Source: Sphingobacteriales bacterium 50-39 (lineage in GTDB: Bacteria; Bacteroidota; Bacteroidia; Chitinophagales; Chitinophagaceae). Taken from it: DNA of 64,000 bases. The notes beneath the pieces were generated by a model that saw only the letters and a program-made list of their open reading frames with translations, ran no database searches and was not told where the DNA came from. The translations under genes were made by a program, and so were the position numbers. Positions 33,101 to 40,822 of the stretch are shown here, one piece after another. The stretch spans positions 310,001 to 374,000 of the forward strand of contig MKTZ01000015.1 in assembly GCA_001898505.1 (NCBI GenBank). Reading direction: 5' to 3'. Position 1 is the first letter of the stretch; every line of letters begins with the position of its first letter.

Positions 33101-34287
33101 GTCCGGTGGTCGAAGAGATAAAGGCCGCCCCCATCCGTCCCCAGCCATACATTACCATCACCCCGGTCCTCAAAGGCGGTGACTACGGAACTCTTCGAGC
33201 CGTTGTCATGAAATGCGTCGCTGAGCTTGACATTGAACAGGTTGAGGTTCCTGTCGTATTTATTGATGCCTCCCCGGTAAGTTCCCAGCCAGTAAATGCC
33301 ATTCCTGTCGATGTATATGCTCCGGATGGCCCTGCTCGTAAGACTATGTACATTTCCCTCCTCCGGCGTATACGACACCGAGTGCCCGGTACGAGGGTCC
33401 AGTATATAAAGGCCGCTCATGGTGGCTATCCATAACATCCCATCCTTGTCCGGCGCAATGGCATTGATATTCGCACCGGCCAGCGCCGTTTTCATTCCTT
33501 CCTGCATGCGGACAAACCCCTTTTCATCCGGCCTCATCATGCATAGGCCATTCTCCGTCCCCACCCATAAATGCCCATCCTGATCCTCGGCCAGGGCTTT
33601 TGCATTGTCGTTTATAAGGCTCGATCCATCCAGGCTGTCATGTCGGTATTGCAAAAATGAATGCGTTGCCTGTATATAAAGGAATAGTCCCTTGTCCGTC
33701 CCCACCCACATCCTGTGTCGGCTGTCCTCGAAAACACAATACAGGGACCTCTTCGCCGCACCGCCATGATCATAAGGGGTCAGATCCATCTTCGAGATGC
33801 CACCGGTAGCAGGCTCGAGCACATACGGGCTCTCGAACTGGGCCAGCCATATTTTTCCATCGTGGTCGCCGCAGATGCTCCTCACCACCGCATTGGATAA
33901 AAAACCATTCCCGCCTACGCCGGCAGGATAGTGGATAAATTTATCCTTTCTTCTGTCATATTGACTTACGGCCCCCCCGCTGGTCCCCACCCACAGATTG
34001 CCTCCCGGGTCTTCATATAATGCCAGTATCTCATTCGCCCGCAGACTGGAACTATCCTCTGCCTGATGACGATAGACGGTAAAATTCGTTCCATCAAATT
34101 TATTCAGCCCGTCATCCGTAGCTATCCACATCAGACCGTACCTGTCTTTTAAAATGGCATTTACCGAATTGGACAATAACCCGTCCCTGGAGGTCAGCGA
34201 AGTGAAATTGATATGGGAAGGCTGGGCCGCGACGGCTGTCACCAGCTGTATAAAGCATATAAATAGTATGTATCTCCTTATCGGCAT
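30196..34287 (-). CDS. Hybrid two-component system sensor/regulator (HTCS)
   Basis: A 1363-residue one-protein signalling system spanning the inner membrane. Signal peptide (MPIRRYILFICFIQLVTAVA), two seven-bladed Reg_prop propellers made of repeats like GLMWIATDDGLNKFD and IWLGTNGSGVNVL (about 30-690), a Y_Y_Y domain (NYTLPRQNHYAYRLDGFDKDW), a membrane helix (VYAYIFYVLAAGGLLLY), HisKA with His856 in LTNLSHEFRTP, HATPase (GSGIGLSITKEFV), a receiver with phospho-acceptor Asp1158 in LIVSDISMP, and an AraC helix-turn-helix at the C-terminus. HTCS proteins sense periplasmic oligosaccharides and activate their polysaccharide locus, here presumably xylan. It starts an operon with the two LacI genes and is divergent from the pseudo-receiver gene at 34406. 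Confidence 0.97.
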   Translation of the reverse strand: MPIRRYILFICFIQLVTAVAAQPSHINFTSLTSRDGLLSNSVNAILKDRYGLMWIATDDGLNKFDGTNFTVYRHQAEDSSSLRANEILALYEDPGGNLWVGTSGGAVSQYDRRKDKFIHYPAGVGGNGFLSNAVVRSICGDHDGKIWLAQFESPYVLEPATGGISKMDLTPYDHGGAAKRSLYCVFEDSRHRMWVGTDKGLFLYIQATHSFLQYRHDSLDGSSLINDNAKALAEDQDGHLWVGTENGLCMMRPDEKGFVRMQEGMKTALAGANINAIAPDKDGMLWIATMSGLYILDPRTGHSVSYTPEEGNVHSLTSRAIRSIYIDRNGIYWLGTYRGGINKYDRNLNLFNVKLSDAFHDNGSKSSVVTAFEDRGDGNVWLGTDGGGLYLFDHRTEELRRVDVRLDGRTVDPLSVLALKKTREGRLYIGTFGKGLIILDPAGGKVEHLTMGTGAHDLNANDIYCVNEDSKGQIWLGTNGSGVNVLKDNKVIFRLTPRPKLPGDILMPVNGYIRATQEDGEGNIWIGSHGSGLAVYHPATGRFTVYDQRNSRLPSDKIYSLLLDSRGLMWVGTYGGGLSVFDKKGQITNFSEKDGLQNTTVYQVVEDALGYIWVSTNTGISRLDVGTKTFSNFTSYNGIQNNNFVHASGVHASDGELFFGGLQGFNYFHPADLTTNRNVPAVILTNLQVANKPVVPGDGSPIGEHISVAKEIHLAYKQNFSLSFVALNYTLPRQNHYAYRLDGFDKDWNYIGSANTAYYTNLDPGEYVFHVKASNNDGVWSSADTSIRIYVKPPFWRTVYAYIFYVLAAGGLLLYSRHRGLSRLKRKFALEQERQESRRIQELDRLKLKFLTNLSHEFRTPISLIMGPVDQLLSEQRDKPSADKLQMVRRNARRLLNLVNQLLDFRKMEEHELRLQLSEGDLVSFIKDVSHSFTDLSERKHIQFTFESGIDRLYVLFDRDKMERILFNLLSNAFKFTLGGGTITLLLREVEGSDDPARKWVSIQVKDTGIGIPEDKKEKIFERFFQHASAAAVLNQGSGIGLSITKEFVRMHGGAIDVESEQGQGSIFTIRLPLTVVEEEPAVPVVEPVPVVAEEAPDPDALADATAMPVILLVEDNEDFRFYLRDNLRDQYRVIEASNGKEGWQKALSGHPQLIVSDISMPFMDGIELTYKLKADRRTSHIPVILLTALTEEEQQLRGLGTGANDYITKPFNIGVLHAKVKNLLVLKSTLQTTYTRQIKLLTLEVAVASEDEKLLHKVVQYLEENLTSSQLSVESLSREVGMSRSSLYSKMLDITGETPVEYIRSFKLEKAAMLLEKSDMTISEIAYQTGFSTPNYFARAFKAKYNMMPSEYAAIRKENQNH

Positions 34288-34385
34288 GCGTCTGTGATCA
34301 CAACCTCAACAATATAATCGATTTGTCATGAATCTGAACAATTGTGCTACAAATTTCAACAAAATGAGCATACCTAACTTACTGA

Positions 34386-34415
34386 CAAATATACTTTTGT
34401 AATTGATGATTGCCA
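34386..34415. promoter_or_regulatory. Back-to-back divergent promoters for HTCS and the AraC-type gene
   Basis: On the minus strand, TTG (34415-34413), a 19-nt spacer and TATATTTG (34393-34386) suit the HTCS operon. On the plus strand, TACTTTTG (34392-34399) lies only 6 bases before the ATG at 34406, implying a leaderless or nearly leaderless mRNA. The two -7 boxes overlap, so initiation may be mutually exclusive. Assigned by consensus only. Confidence 0.5.
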
Positions 34416-35227
34416 ATGCTACACATGAGTTATATCCTTCGGCATCCCGCCGGGAAACAGCACCCGCTGGTACTATCCTGCTCGCCGGCCGCGATAAGAG
34501 CGAGCTGAATACGCTCAGCAGACTGCTGGACGATACGTACGATGTCTTTACGGCCCAAAATGAACGAACTGCGCTCTATATCCTGAAAACACGTTCCATT
34601 CAGCTGATTATTAGCAATATGGACCTGGGTCACACGGACGGAAGCGAATTGTGCGCACAATTGAAGACCTCTGTACATTATGCTCATATCCCCGTGATCC
34701 TGCTTATTGCCGGTGGCTCTTCCAGGATCAAAGGGCTGGATTCCGGGGCAGATGCCTGTATGGAAAGCCCCTTCTCCGGGGAATACCTAAGGGCCCAGAT
34801 AAAGAACCTGCTCACCAACCGGGCCCGGATAAAAGACTATTTCGCCCATTCCCTCTATGCACATATGGGCAGCAGCTCAAAAGAAAAGGAAAAATTCTTA
34901 CACAAGCTGAATGACTTTATCTCCGGCAATCTTCAGAATATCGATCTGGATGTCGACACCCTGGCAAAACTCATGAACATGAGCCGACCGACGTTCTACA
35001 GAAAACTAAAATCTGTCTCCGATCTGACGCCCAATGAGCTGATCAACGTGGCCAGGCTCAACAAAGCGGCCGAGCTCATATCGACCACCGGACATAAGGT
35101 ATGCGAGATAGCAAAAATGGTGGGATTCAACTCCCAAAGCAATTTCGGCAAGGCATTCCTGAAACGGTTTCATGCCACTCCGACAGAATACCAGCAAATG
35201 ACCGCTCCTACTTTGTATATCGCTTAG
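34406..35227 (+). CDS. AraC-type regulator with degenerate (pseudo) receiver domain
   Basis: A 273-residue soluble protein with an N-terminal receiver fold (about 22-135) and a C-terminal AraC helix-turn-helix (about 160-270: VDTLAKLMNMSRPTFYRKLK, FNSQSNFGKAFLKRFHATPT). It resembles the cytosolic C-terminal part of HTCS without the sensor. The receiver has lost its phosphorylation chemistry. LIISD becomes LIISN (Asn71 at the phospho-acceptor position), the conserved Thr in VILLTA is Ile101, and the Lys of TKPF is Ser121 (ESPF). The acidic pair near the N-terminus reads AGRD instead of VEDN. It probably works without phosphorylation, perhaps through dimerisation or protein contact with the divergent HTCS. 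The ATG at 34406 is preferred over a TTG at 34403. It is convergent with, and overlaps by 20 bp, the CE15 gene. Confidence 0.88.
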   Translation: MIANATHELYPSASRRETAPAGTILLAGRDKSELNTLSRLLDDTYDVFTAQNERTALYILKTRSIQLIISNMDLGHTDGSELCAQLKTSVHYAHIPVILLIAGGSSRIKGLDSGADACMESPFSGEYLRAQIKNLLTNRARIKDYFAHSLYAHMGSSSKEKEKFLHKLNDFISGNLQNIDLDVDTLAKLMNMSRPTFYRKLKSVSDLTPNELINVARLNKAAELISTTGHKVCEIAKMVGFNSQSNFGKAFLKRFHATPTEYQQMTAPTLYIA

Positions 35228-37274
35228 CCCATCCAATAAACGTCGCCCAGTTCGGCCCCGTCGTATGTCCTCCGCTGTGCTGACGCCAGGCAATATCCCC
35301 GTCCAGCAGGGCAGTCTCTATCGGCGGGAATTCCATCGTACCATATCCCTTCTTCCCCAACAGCTCATACACGGGCGCCGCATACGCTCCACCAAGGAAC
35401 ATGCCCTTCGCATCCACCCACTGCCCTTCCACTTTCGGGCTACCGGAGCTGATAAATACAGGACGCGGCGCACATAGAGCCACCAGCTCATGCGCATCCA
35501 CAGGCAGATCATTCGGCGTCGACGGACCGGCATATTTGATAAAATTGCCGGCAAACCAATGATATTCTCCCGATGAAGCCAGGTTCTCCACCTGCTCCCC
35601 CAACATCCGGTGCATGATCTTTACACCACCATTGCCGCTGGACCCGACAAACGCAATATGCAGCCGCGGCTCATACGCCATGGCAACGACGGTGGCCTTT
35701 CCGTATCTCGACAAACCTTCGATACCTATCTGTTTTGCATCCACATCCTTATCCGTCTCGAAATAATCTACGGCGCGACTCGCACCCCAGGCCCATGCAC
35801 GCAACGCACCCCAGTCATCCGGCCGGCGCCGCTGTCCTTTATTACACAGCCCGATTATCCCCTGTGTCAGCCCTGCACCATTATCCGCCTGGTAACTCGT
35901 CGGCACCAGGATCGCATAACCCCAGCCCTGTTCCAATACCTGCTGCTGCCAGGGTTTATCCACCGGCGTACCGGGTGGTGGTGGAGGGAATCGAAATCCC
36001 GGTGGGAAAATAAACCCAAACTCCATCATCACAGGTACTGGCCTGCCCGCATTTTTTGGTACGGTGAGGGATAGCTGTATATCCACCTTGATAGCGGGAT
36101 AGGATGAATTGTCGACATGCCCTGCAAGGTTCTTCGTGACGGCCGCGACACCACCGATGACGGTATCGGCAGTGCGTAGCACTTCCCATGTCACCCCGGG
36201 CGTGTTTTTAGGCACTCTCCCATAGATCTCCCGGTCGTAGTACGTTACGATCTCGGGACGCCGCCGGCTCCACCAGGTTTTTGCATCCGTGACCTTTTTG
36301 CCATTATTCAACGTCAGCGGATCAGGCAGCGATGTATAGGGAGAAGCTTTTGATTCATCTACATTCGCCGCATTGGGCGCCGATGGATTACCCGATGGAC
36401 CGGGACGGACGGACTCGATGTGTAATTGGGCCAGCATATCTTTATAATCCAGTTCCGTGGCCTGCTGCTGGACCTTGAATACCTTATCACGGGTCTGCCA
36501 TTCTTTTATATGGTCAGCCACGATGATCATCGGGGCGATCATGATATCTTTTTCATTGTCCTTAAGGAAGTGCAGGAACTCACTGTGCGCGGCGGGCGTC
36601 ACATTTAAGGGATTACCTCCACCCACACCATGGAAGAGTATTACCAGCAACGAATTTGTCTTCATGGCGGACTGAGCCCATTCGATCAGCTGCGCGCCGG
36701 TCTCTCCATTTACGCCATAGCAATCCACGTTATAAAGATCGACCTCTCCTATCTTATGCATCTCATTCCTCACCGCCCTGGCAGCGACAAAATCATCCTT
36801 CATAGCGCCGATAAAAGAGGAATCTCCGATCTTCATATCCCCGCAGGTAAAAGCAAATGTCCGCCGTGTCTGTCCATCCAATGCCCGAAGAAATACATTG
36901 GTCATCCTCGTCTCATCCACCATCCGCTGTACGGTATAGTTCCGCATGTCGTACTCGGGCCGCACCCACTCTCTGCCCACGCCGCCGATACAGGGATGAT
37001 ATAAGGTATGATTGCCTAGCTCATGTCCCTCGGTGGCCAGCTTTTTCCACTCACTCATACGGGTCTGCATGCTATGGGAAAAGGCCGTAACATAAAAAGT
37101 GGCCTTCAGCCCAAGGGAGTCCAGCACGGGCACAGCATTGTCCAGCTGCTGGTTGATGGCATCGTCATAGGTCAGCACGACGGCGCATTTCTTTCCCTGC
37201 CAGGGTATATTGAATTGCGCATGAACGCTCATGATGGCCGACACGAGCAGGGCTAGCATAAAAATATTTTTCAT
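35208..37274 (-). CDS. Polysaccharide deacetylase-glucuronoyl esterase fusion (CE4-like + CE15)
   Basis: A 688-residue exported two-enzyme protein. After the signal peptide (about 1-19) comes a NodB/CE4-like deacetylase domain (about 20-270) with the metal motif VLTYDDA and HELGNHTLYH, plus ILFHGVGGG near its end. A linker leads to a CE15 glucuronoyl methylesterase (about 310-688) with nucleophile Ser in the CE15 signature GLSRYGK, and HSGGHTTGP near the C-terminus, where the catalytic His is expected. An odd proline run (FPPPPPGTP) sits in the CE15 part. CE15 breaks esters between glucuronic acid of xylan and lignin alcohols; the deacetylase would remove acetyl groups or act on another N- or O-acetylated glycan. 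It lies 12 bp downstream of GH2 and is probably co-transcribed. The domain assignments are firm; the pairing is unusual. Confidence 0.9.
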   Translation of the reverse strand: MKNIFMLALLVSAIMSVHAQFNIPWQGKKCAVVLTYDDAINQQLDNAVPVLDSLGLKATFYVTAFSHSMQTRMSEWKKLATEGHELGNHTLYHPCIGGVGREWVRPEYDMRNYTVQRMVDETRMTNVFLRALDGQTRRTFAFTCGDMKIGDSSFIGAMKDDFVAARAVRNEMHKIGEVDLYNVDCYGVNGETGAQLIEWAQSAMKTNSLLVILFHGVGGGNPLNVTPAAHSEFLHFLKDNEKDIMIAPMIIVADHIKEWQTRDKVFKVQQQATELDYKDMLAQLHIESVRPGPSGNPSAPNAANVDESKASPYTSLPDPLTLNNGKKVTDAKTWWSRRRPEIVTYYDREIYGRVPKNTPGVTWEVLRTADTVIGGVAAVTKNLAGHVDNSSYPAIKVDIQLSLTVPKNAGRPVPVMMEFGFIFPPGFRFPPPPPGTPVDKPWQQQVLEQGWGYAILVPTSYQADNGAGLTQGIIGLCNKGQRRRPDDWGALRAWAWGASRAVDYFETDKDVDAKQIGIEGLSRYGKATVVAMAYEPRLHIAFVGSSGNGGVKIMHRMLGEQVENLASSGEYHWFAGNFIKYAGPSTPNDLPVDAHELVALCAPRPVFISSGSPKVEGQWVDAKGMFLGGAYAAPVYELLGKKGYGTMEFPPIETALLDGDIAWRQHSGGHTTGPNWATFIGWAKRYTK

Positions 37275-37286
37275 ATGACTATATAT

Positions 37287-40076
37287 TTACTTAGACATGA
37301 TTATTACCCGCCCGGTGCTGAGTCCTTTCGATCGGGCTGTTATCGTTATCACGCCCGCCCGCCCCTTCTTCGCGCGTACGATCACCAGCGCCATTCCATT
37401 AAAAGCCTTCCTTTCTTTCGAAACAAAGGATCGCAGGTCCGCTGGATCGCCATTATCCGTAGCCACTATCTCACCCGGGCCTTCTATCTCGAACGCTATC
37501 TCATTATCCGCCCGCGGTACAAGCACACCACGGCTATCGACGATTCGCACCGTGATAAAGGCAAGCCCCTTTCCATCGGCCTTGATCAGGCCCCAGTCTG
37601 CCTTGATCCGGCTCCTGTCTGTCTCGCTCTCCCCTCTGTCCGCTCGCAGCGCTAGCCTGGCCGCCTCTCCCGCCGTCCTTACCGTATCCGCCGCCCATAT
37701 CCTTCCATCCCTGTAGCTGGTCACGCGCAGCTCCCCCGGCTCATACACCACACTATCCCAACGCAATCGGTATTCATACGATCCCTTCTTTTTCCTTCCC
37801 AGCGACCTCCCATTCAGGAACAGCTCGGCCTCGTCCCCCGACGTAAACACATGCACGGGTGTGATCTTCCCCACACGGTCGGGCCATGTCCAGTGCGGAA
37901 GGATATGTGCCATGGGAAGATCGGGACGCCAGCGGGATTGATAGAGATAGAACCGGTCCTTCTTAAAACCCGCCAGGTCGATAACACCCGAATAAGAACT
38001 GCGGGCGGAGTAATAAGGAGTGGGCTCACCCAGATAATCCCATCCGGACCAGACGAACTCTCCCGCCACATAAGGATGGTGATCCTGGGCGGAAAATACT
38101 TTATCAGGCGATGCGCCAAAGGCGGCCGTATACAGCTCATAAGCGCTCACGGACATATGCTCCGGATCACCACCCGTGCTATCGCTGACAGGAGCGCTTA
38201 TCCCATCCGTCACCGGGAATATATAGGCGCCACGGGTACTGAGCGCCGATGCGGTCTCGCTGCTGACGATCATTTTCCATCGAAATCGCTCATGGAAGGC
38301 AGAATATAGTGGAGATGTTCGGATGCCTTTCAAATGAGCATAAGCAGGTGCATCACGTATCCCCTCTCCCTGGTAATTCAGGCATAATATATCCATCTCC
38401 CGCGGGAAGGGCATATCGGGCTTGGCATAGTTCATCGACGCCGTAGCCGGCCGGGTACTGTCTTCTTCATGGACCATATCGTGCAGATACGTGGCGAGGA
38501 TGGCGCCGCTGTCGGCCGTGTATTGCTCTCCTACTTCATTGCCAAAGCTCCAGGCGATGACAGAAGGGTGATTGCGATCCCTGCGGACAAAAGATCGTAC
38601 ATCGGCCTCATGCCAGTCGGAAAAGATCAGGTGAAAATCCAGCGGTGTCTTCCCTTTCTCCCAGCAATCGAATATTTCATCTATTACGAGGAATCCCATC
38701 TGGTCCGTCAGATCGAGTAATTCAGGCGCCGGTGGATTGTGCGCCAGACGGATGGCATTGCACCCCATGTCTTGTAGCATCTCCAGCTGCCGCTCCGCCG
38801 CACTGACATTAAAGGCTGCTCCCAGAGCGCCCAGGTCATGATGCTGGTTCACTCCCTGCACACGTATAGGTACACCATTCACCAATATGCCTTTTTCGGG
38901 ATCGAATTGCACATCGCGGATACCAAACCGCGTCTCGTATTCATCCACCATCTTTCCTGCGATATACAGATGCGTGACGGCGGCATACAGATGTGGTTTC
39001 GGTCCGGGTTGCCACAACAATGGATTATACAGCTTCCCGGGCAGGGTCACCTTCATCCGGGAGCCGGCCCGCATATTGGCTGCTGACGAACCGAGACTTG
39101 CCACCTTTACTCCCTTTTCCAGTTTGTCATTCAGTGTATAGATATCTGTCAGTACCTCCACCGGCTGCATAGTTGCCGACCTGTTAAGGATATCGACGTC
39201 GATGATAAGCAGGGCCGAGGAGGCCGAAACATTTTTTGTATGTATGAAAATTCCCGACTGCGCTACATGTATGGGGCTCAACTTGGTGATCCATACATTG
39301 CGGTAGATGCCACCGCCGGGATACCAGCGGGATGAATTAGGCGGATTATCCAGTCGTATGGCCAACTGATTGGCGCCGCCAAATTTTATATAGGGCGTGA
39401 GATCCAGCCGGAAGGAATTATAGCCATAAGGCCACCCCCCGACAAGGCTTCCATTCAACCACACCATGGCATACGACATAGCGCCATCGATGTCGAGATA
39501 AATGGTCCTGCCCTTATCTGTAAGAGGGATTTCCAGTTTCCTCCGGTACCATGCCACCCCCTGGCTGGGCAATCGCCCCATACCACCACCCACTGCCGCA
39601 TGCTCCCCCTCATAGAAAGGACCCTTTATAGCCCAGTCATGCGGCAGGTCCACTTGCTCCCAATGGGAATCATCAAAGTCGTTTTGTACAAAGGGGAAGT
39701 TGCGACCGGGATTACCCTCGGGGCGTTTGTGCTGCATCAGGTATTCCCCGAAAAAAAGATCATCCATAGAAGGAAGGATCCAGTTTTTCAACGCATGGGT
39801 GGAAGAGGTTGCCACAGCCGCCTCGGATGCGCGGGTATCCGCTACCTTATTGTCATTACGATCCGTGACCAGGGGACGCGTGTCGTAGATCAGGGTATCC
39901 GGCTCGCCTGTGTAACGCATAAATCTCCAGCCGTCATTGATAGAGATCCGGTCCCTGTGGCCAGGAGGTGGAGGTTCGGGCAGACGCCTCGGAACAATGT
40001 CCTGCCCCAGACCTGTAAGGCCAGATAAAACAATCAAACAAGCAATTGCAGTAGATAAATTGTTCCGAAATAACAT
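37287..40076 (-). CDS. GH2 beta-galactosidase/glucuronidase-like glycosidase
   Basis: A 929-residue exported GH2 enzyme. The start at 40076 (MLFRNNLSTAIACLIVLSGL) gives a signal peptide; a longer frame from 40139 begins inside the operator and is rejected. The domain order is a jelly-roll sugar-binding domain (DLPHDWAIKGPF, YPGGGIYRNVWI), an immunoglobulin-like domain, a TIM barrel with GVNQHHDLGALG, RLAHNPPAP, acid/base Glu in SFGNEVGEQ and nucleophile Glu in IVSSETASAL, then C-terminal DUF4982-like sandwiches (PVHVFTSGDEAELFLNGRSLG). An insertion between the barrel elements carries WSGWDYLGEPTPYY. The specificity (galactose, glucuronate or arabinose) cannot be read reliably. It leads a two-gene operon with the CE4-CE15 fusion behind a LacI-type operator. 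Confidence 0.93.
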   Translation of the reverse strand: MLFRNNLSTAIACLIVLSGLTGLGQDIVPRRLPEPPPPGHRDRISINDGWRFMRYTGEPDTLIYDTRPLVTDRNDNKVADTRASEAAVATSSTHALKNWILPSMDDLFFGEYLMQHKRPEGNPGRNFPFVQNDFDDSHWEQVDLPHDWAIKGPFYEGEHAAVGGGMGRLPSQGVAWYRRKLEIPLTDKGRTIYLDIDGAMSYAMVWLNGSLVGGWPYGYNSFRLDLTPYIKFGGANQLAIRLDNPPNSSRWYPGGGIYRNVWITKLSPIHVAQSGIFIHTKNVSASSALLIIDVDILNRSATMQPVEVLTDIYTLNDKLEKGVKVASLGSSAANMRAGSRMKVTLPGKLYNPLLWQPGPKPHLYAAVTHLYIAGKMVDEYETRFGIRDVQFDPEKGILVNGVPIRVQGVNQHHDLGALGAAFNVSAAERQLEMLQDMGCNAIRLAHNPPAPELLDLTDQMGFLVIDEIFDCWEKGKTPLDFHLIFSDWHEADVRSFVRRDRNHPSVIAWSFGNEVGEQYTADSGAILATYLHDMVHEEDSTRPATASMNYAKPDMPFPREMDILCLNYQGEGIRDAPAYAHLKGIRTSPLYSAFHERFRWKMIVSSETASALSTRGAYIFPVTDGISAPVSDSTGGDPEHMSVSAYELYTAAFGASPDKVFSAQDHHPYVAGEFVWSGWDYLGEPTPYYSARSSYSGVIDLAGFKKDRFYLYQSRWRPDLPMAHILPHWTWPDRVGKITPVHVFTSGDEAELFLNGRSLGRKKKGSYEYRLRWDSVVYEPGELRVTSYRDGRIWAADTVRTAGEAARLALRADRGESETDRSRIKADWGLIKADGKGLAFITVRIVDSRGVLVPRADNEIAFEIEGPGEIVATDNGDPADLRSFVSKERKAFNGMALVIVRAKKGRAGVITITARSKGLSTGRVIIMSK

Positions 40077-40133
40077 TTCTTGCAGCCCTGTAGTCGGTGG
40101 GGCTACCCGAAAATAGATAAATTCCGGGATAAA

Positions 40134-40150
40134 ATGCAACCGATTGCAGA
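40134..40150 (-). promoter_or_regulatory. LacI-type operator before GH2
   Basis: The sequence atgcaaccgattgcaga contains a perfect 14-bp dyad TGCAA-CCGA-TTGCA, the same core as the susC and GH51 operators. It lies about 60 bp upstream of the GH2 start and probably places the GH2/CE15 operon under the same LacI regulator. Confidence 0.65.
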
Positions 40151-40188
40151 AATGTTTTTCTCGCCCCCCCTTTTCAATACAGAAAATG

Positions 40189-40214
40189 AAAAACGCCCGG
40201 ACTTAGGGCGTTTT
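40189..40214 (-). terminator. Rho-independent terminator after the damaged toxin-antitoxin pair
   Basis: Stem aaaacgccc/gggcgtttt with a 7-base loop, followed by TTTTT on the minus strand, about 35 bp past the toxin stop at 40248. The A-rich flank also gives T residues on the plus strand, but no plus gene needs it. Confidence 0.75.
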
Positions 40215-40247
40215 AGAGAATTTAGTCCCAGATGAGCAATAACAATT

Positions 40248-40520
40248 TTATCGTCCTCCGGTATATTTTTTCTTTGGGTTTCTGCTGGTATGGAAAATGG
40301 AGCTTATAGCAATAATCTTCTTTCGCTTGTGTATCCGGTATATGATGAGATAAGGGAAGATTTTGAGATTGGTTTCGCGAAAGCCTTTTCTGCGTTCGGC
40401 ATATCGCTCGGGCGTCTTCGCGACCTGTTCTAGCCTCTTCTCAACTTCTCGCACGAACGATTTCAGCTTTGACGTCTGCAAATGAATAGCCCTTGTCTTT
40501 GCCGGACTCCCATGCCGCAT
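40248..40520 (-). pseudogene. N-terminally truncated ParE/RelE-type toxin
   Basis: The C-terminal two thirds of a RelE/ParE-fold toxin are recognisable (FVREVEKRLEQVAKTPERYA, then FRETNLKIFPYLIIYRIHKR, ISSIFHTSRNPKKKY). The first 35-40 residues of the fold (the helix pair normally reading like YEDRQPGLGDRF) are missing. The recognisable part starts near 40457 inside the antitoxin's coding end, in another frame, whereas intact pairs overlap by only a few bases. The available ATG (40520) would attach unrelated residues. A deletion across the toxin start is the simplest reading, so the toxin is probably inactive. Confidence 0.65.
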
Positions 40521-40677
40521 ATTCCTTTTCCAACTCAGCAACAAAAGCAGCATTATTCCACCATTCCGTTTCTTCGGCAATTTCGTCTTCCAGCATCATG
40601 TAAATGGCCTTGATCTTTTTGTCATCAGCCACCCTGATATAATCATATAATCTGTCTCTTATAGCTGCTGCGGTCAT
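40441..40677 (-). CDS. Antitoxin-like protein paired with the truncated ParE-type toxin
   Basis: A 78-residue protein (start at 40677, MTAAAIRDRLYDYIRVADDK) of the kind found upstream of ParE-like toxins in Bacteroidota: an N-terminal helix pair (KKIKAIYMMLEDEIAEETEW) and a toxin-wrapping C-terminal tail (YSFADVKAEIVRARS). A longer frame from 40713 adds 12 residues that overlap a -7-like box, TAAATTTG (40718-40711), so the shorter start is preferred. It appears nearly intact, although its partner lacks its N-terminus. Confidence 0.7.
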   Translation of the reverse strand: MTAAAIRDRLYDYIRVADDKKIKAIYMMLEDEIAEETEWWNNAAFVAELEKEYAAWESGKDKGYSFADVKAEIVRARS

Positions 40678-40822
40678 ATTAAACAGGTGTTGATCGTAAA
40701 AAACATAGAACAAATTTAAGATATTTTACTCAGCTTTTTTGAAAAATATATGCATATTACGAATTGATTATCAGCGCATAGAGCGTCAATCAACTAATAT
40801 TCAGAGCAGCTTGTGAGCGCCG

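Noticed and set aside
35900-36030. Proline run (PPPPP) in the CE15 domain as a possible frameshift or repeat expansion
   Set aside because: The frame stays open and homologous on both sides, so it is treated as a surface loop.
40077-40139. Longer N-terminus for the GH2 protein starting at 40139
   Set aside because: The extra 21 residues overlap the LacI-type operator and precede a perfect signal peptide that begins at 40076.
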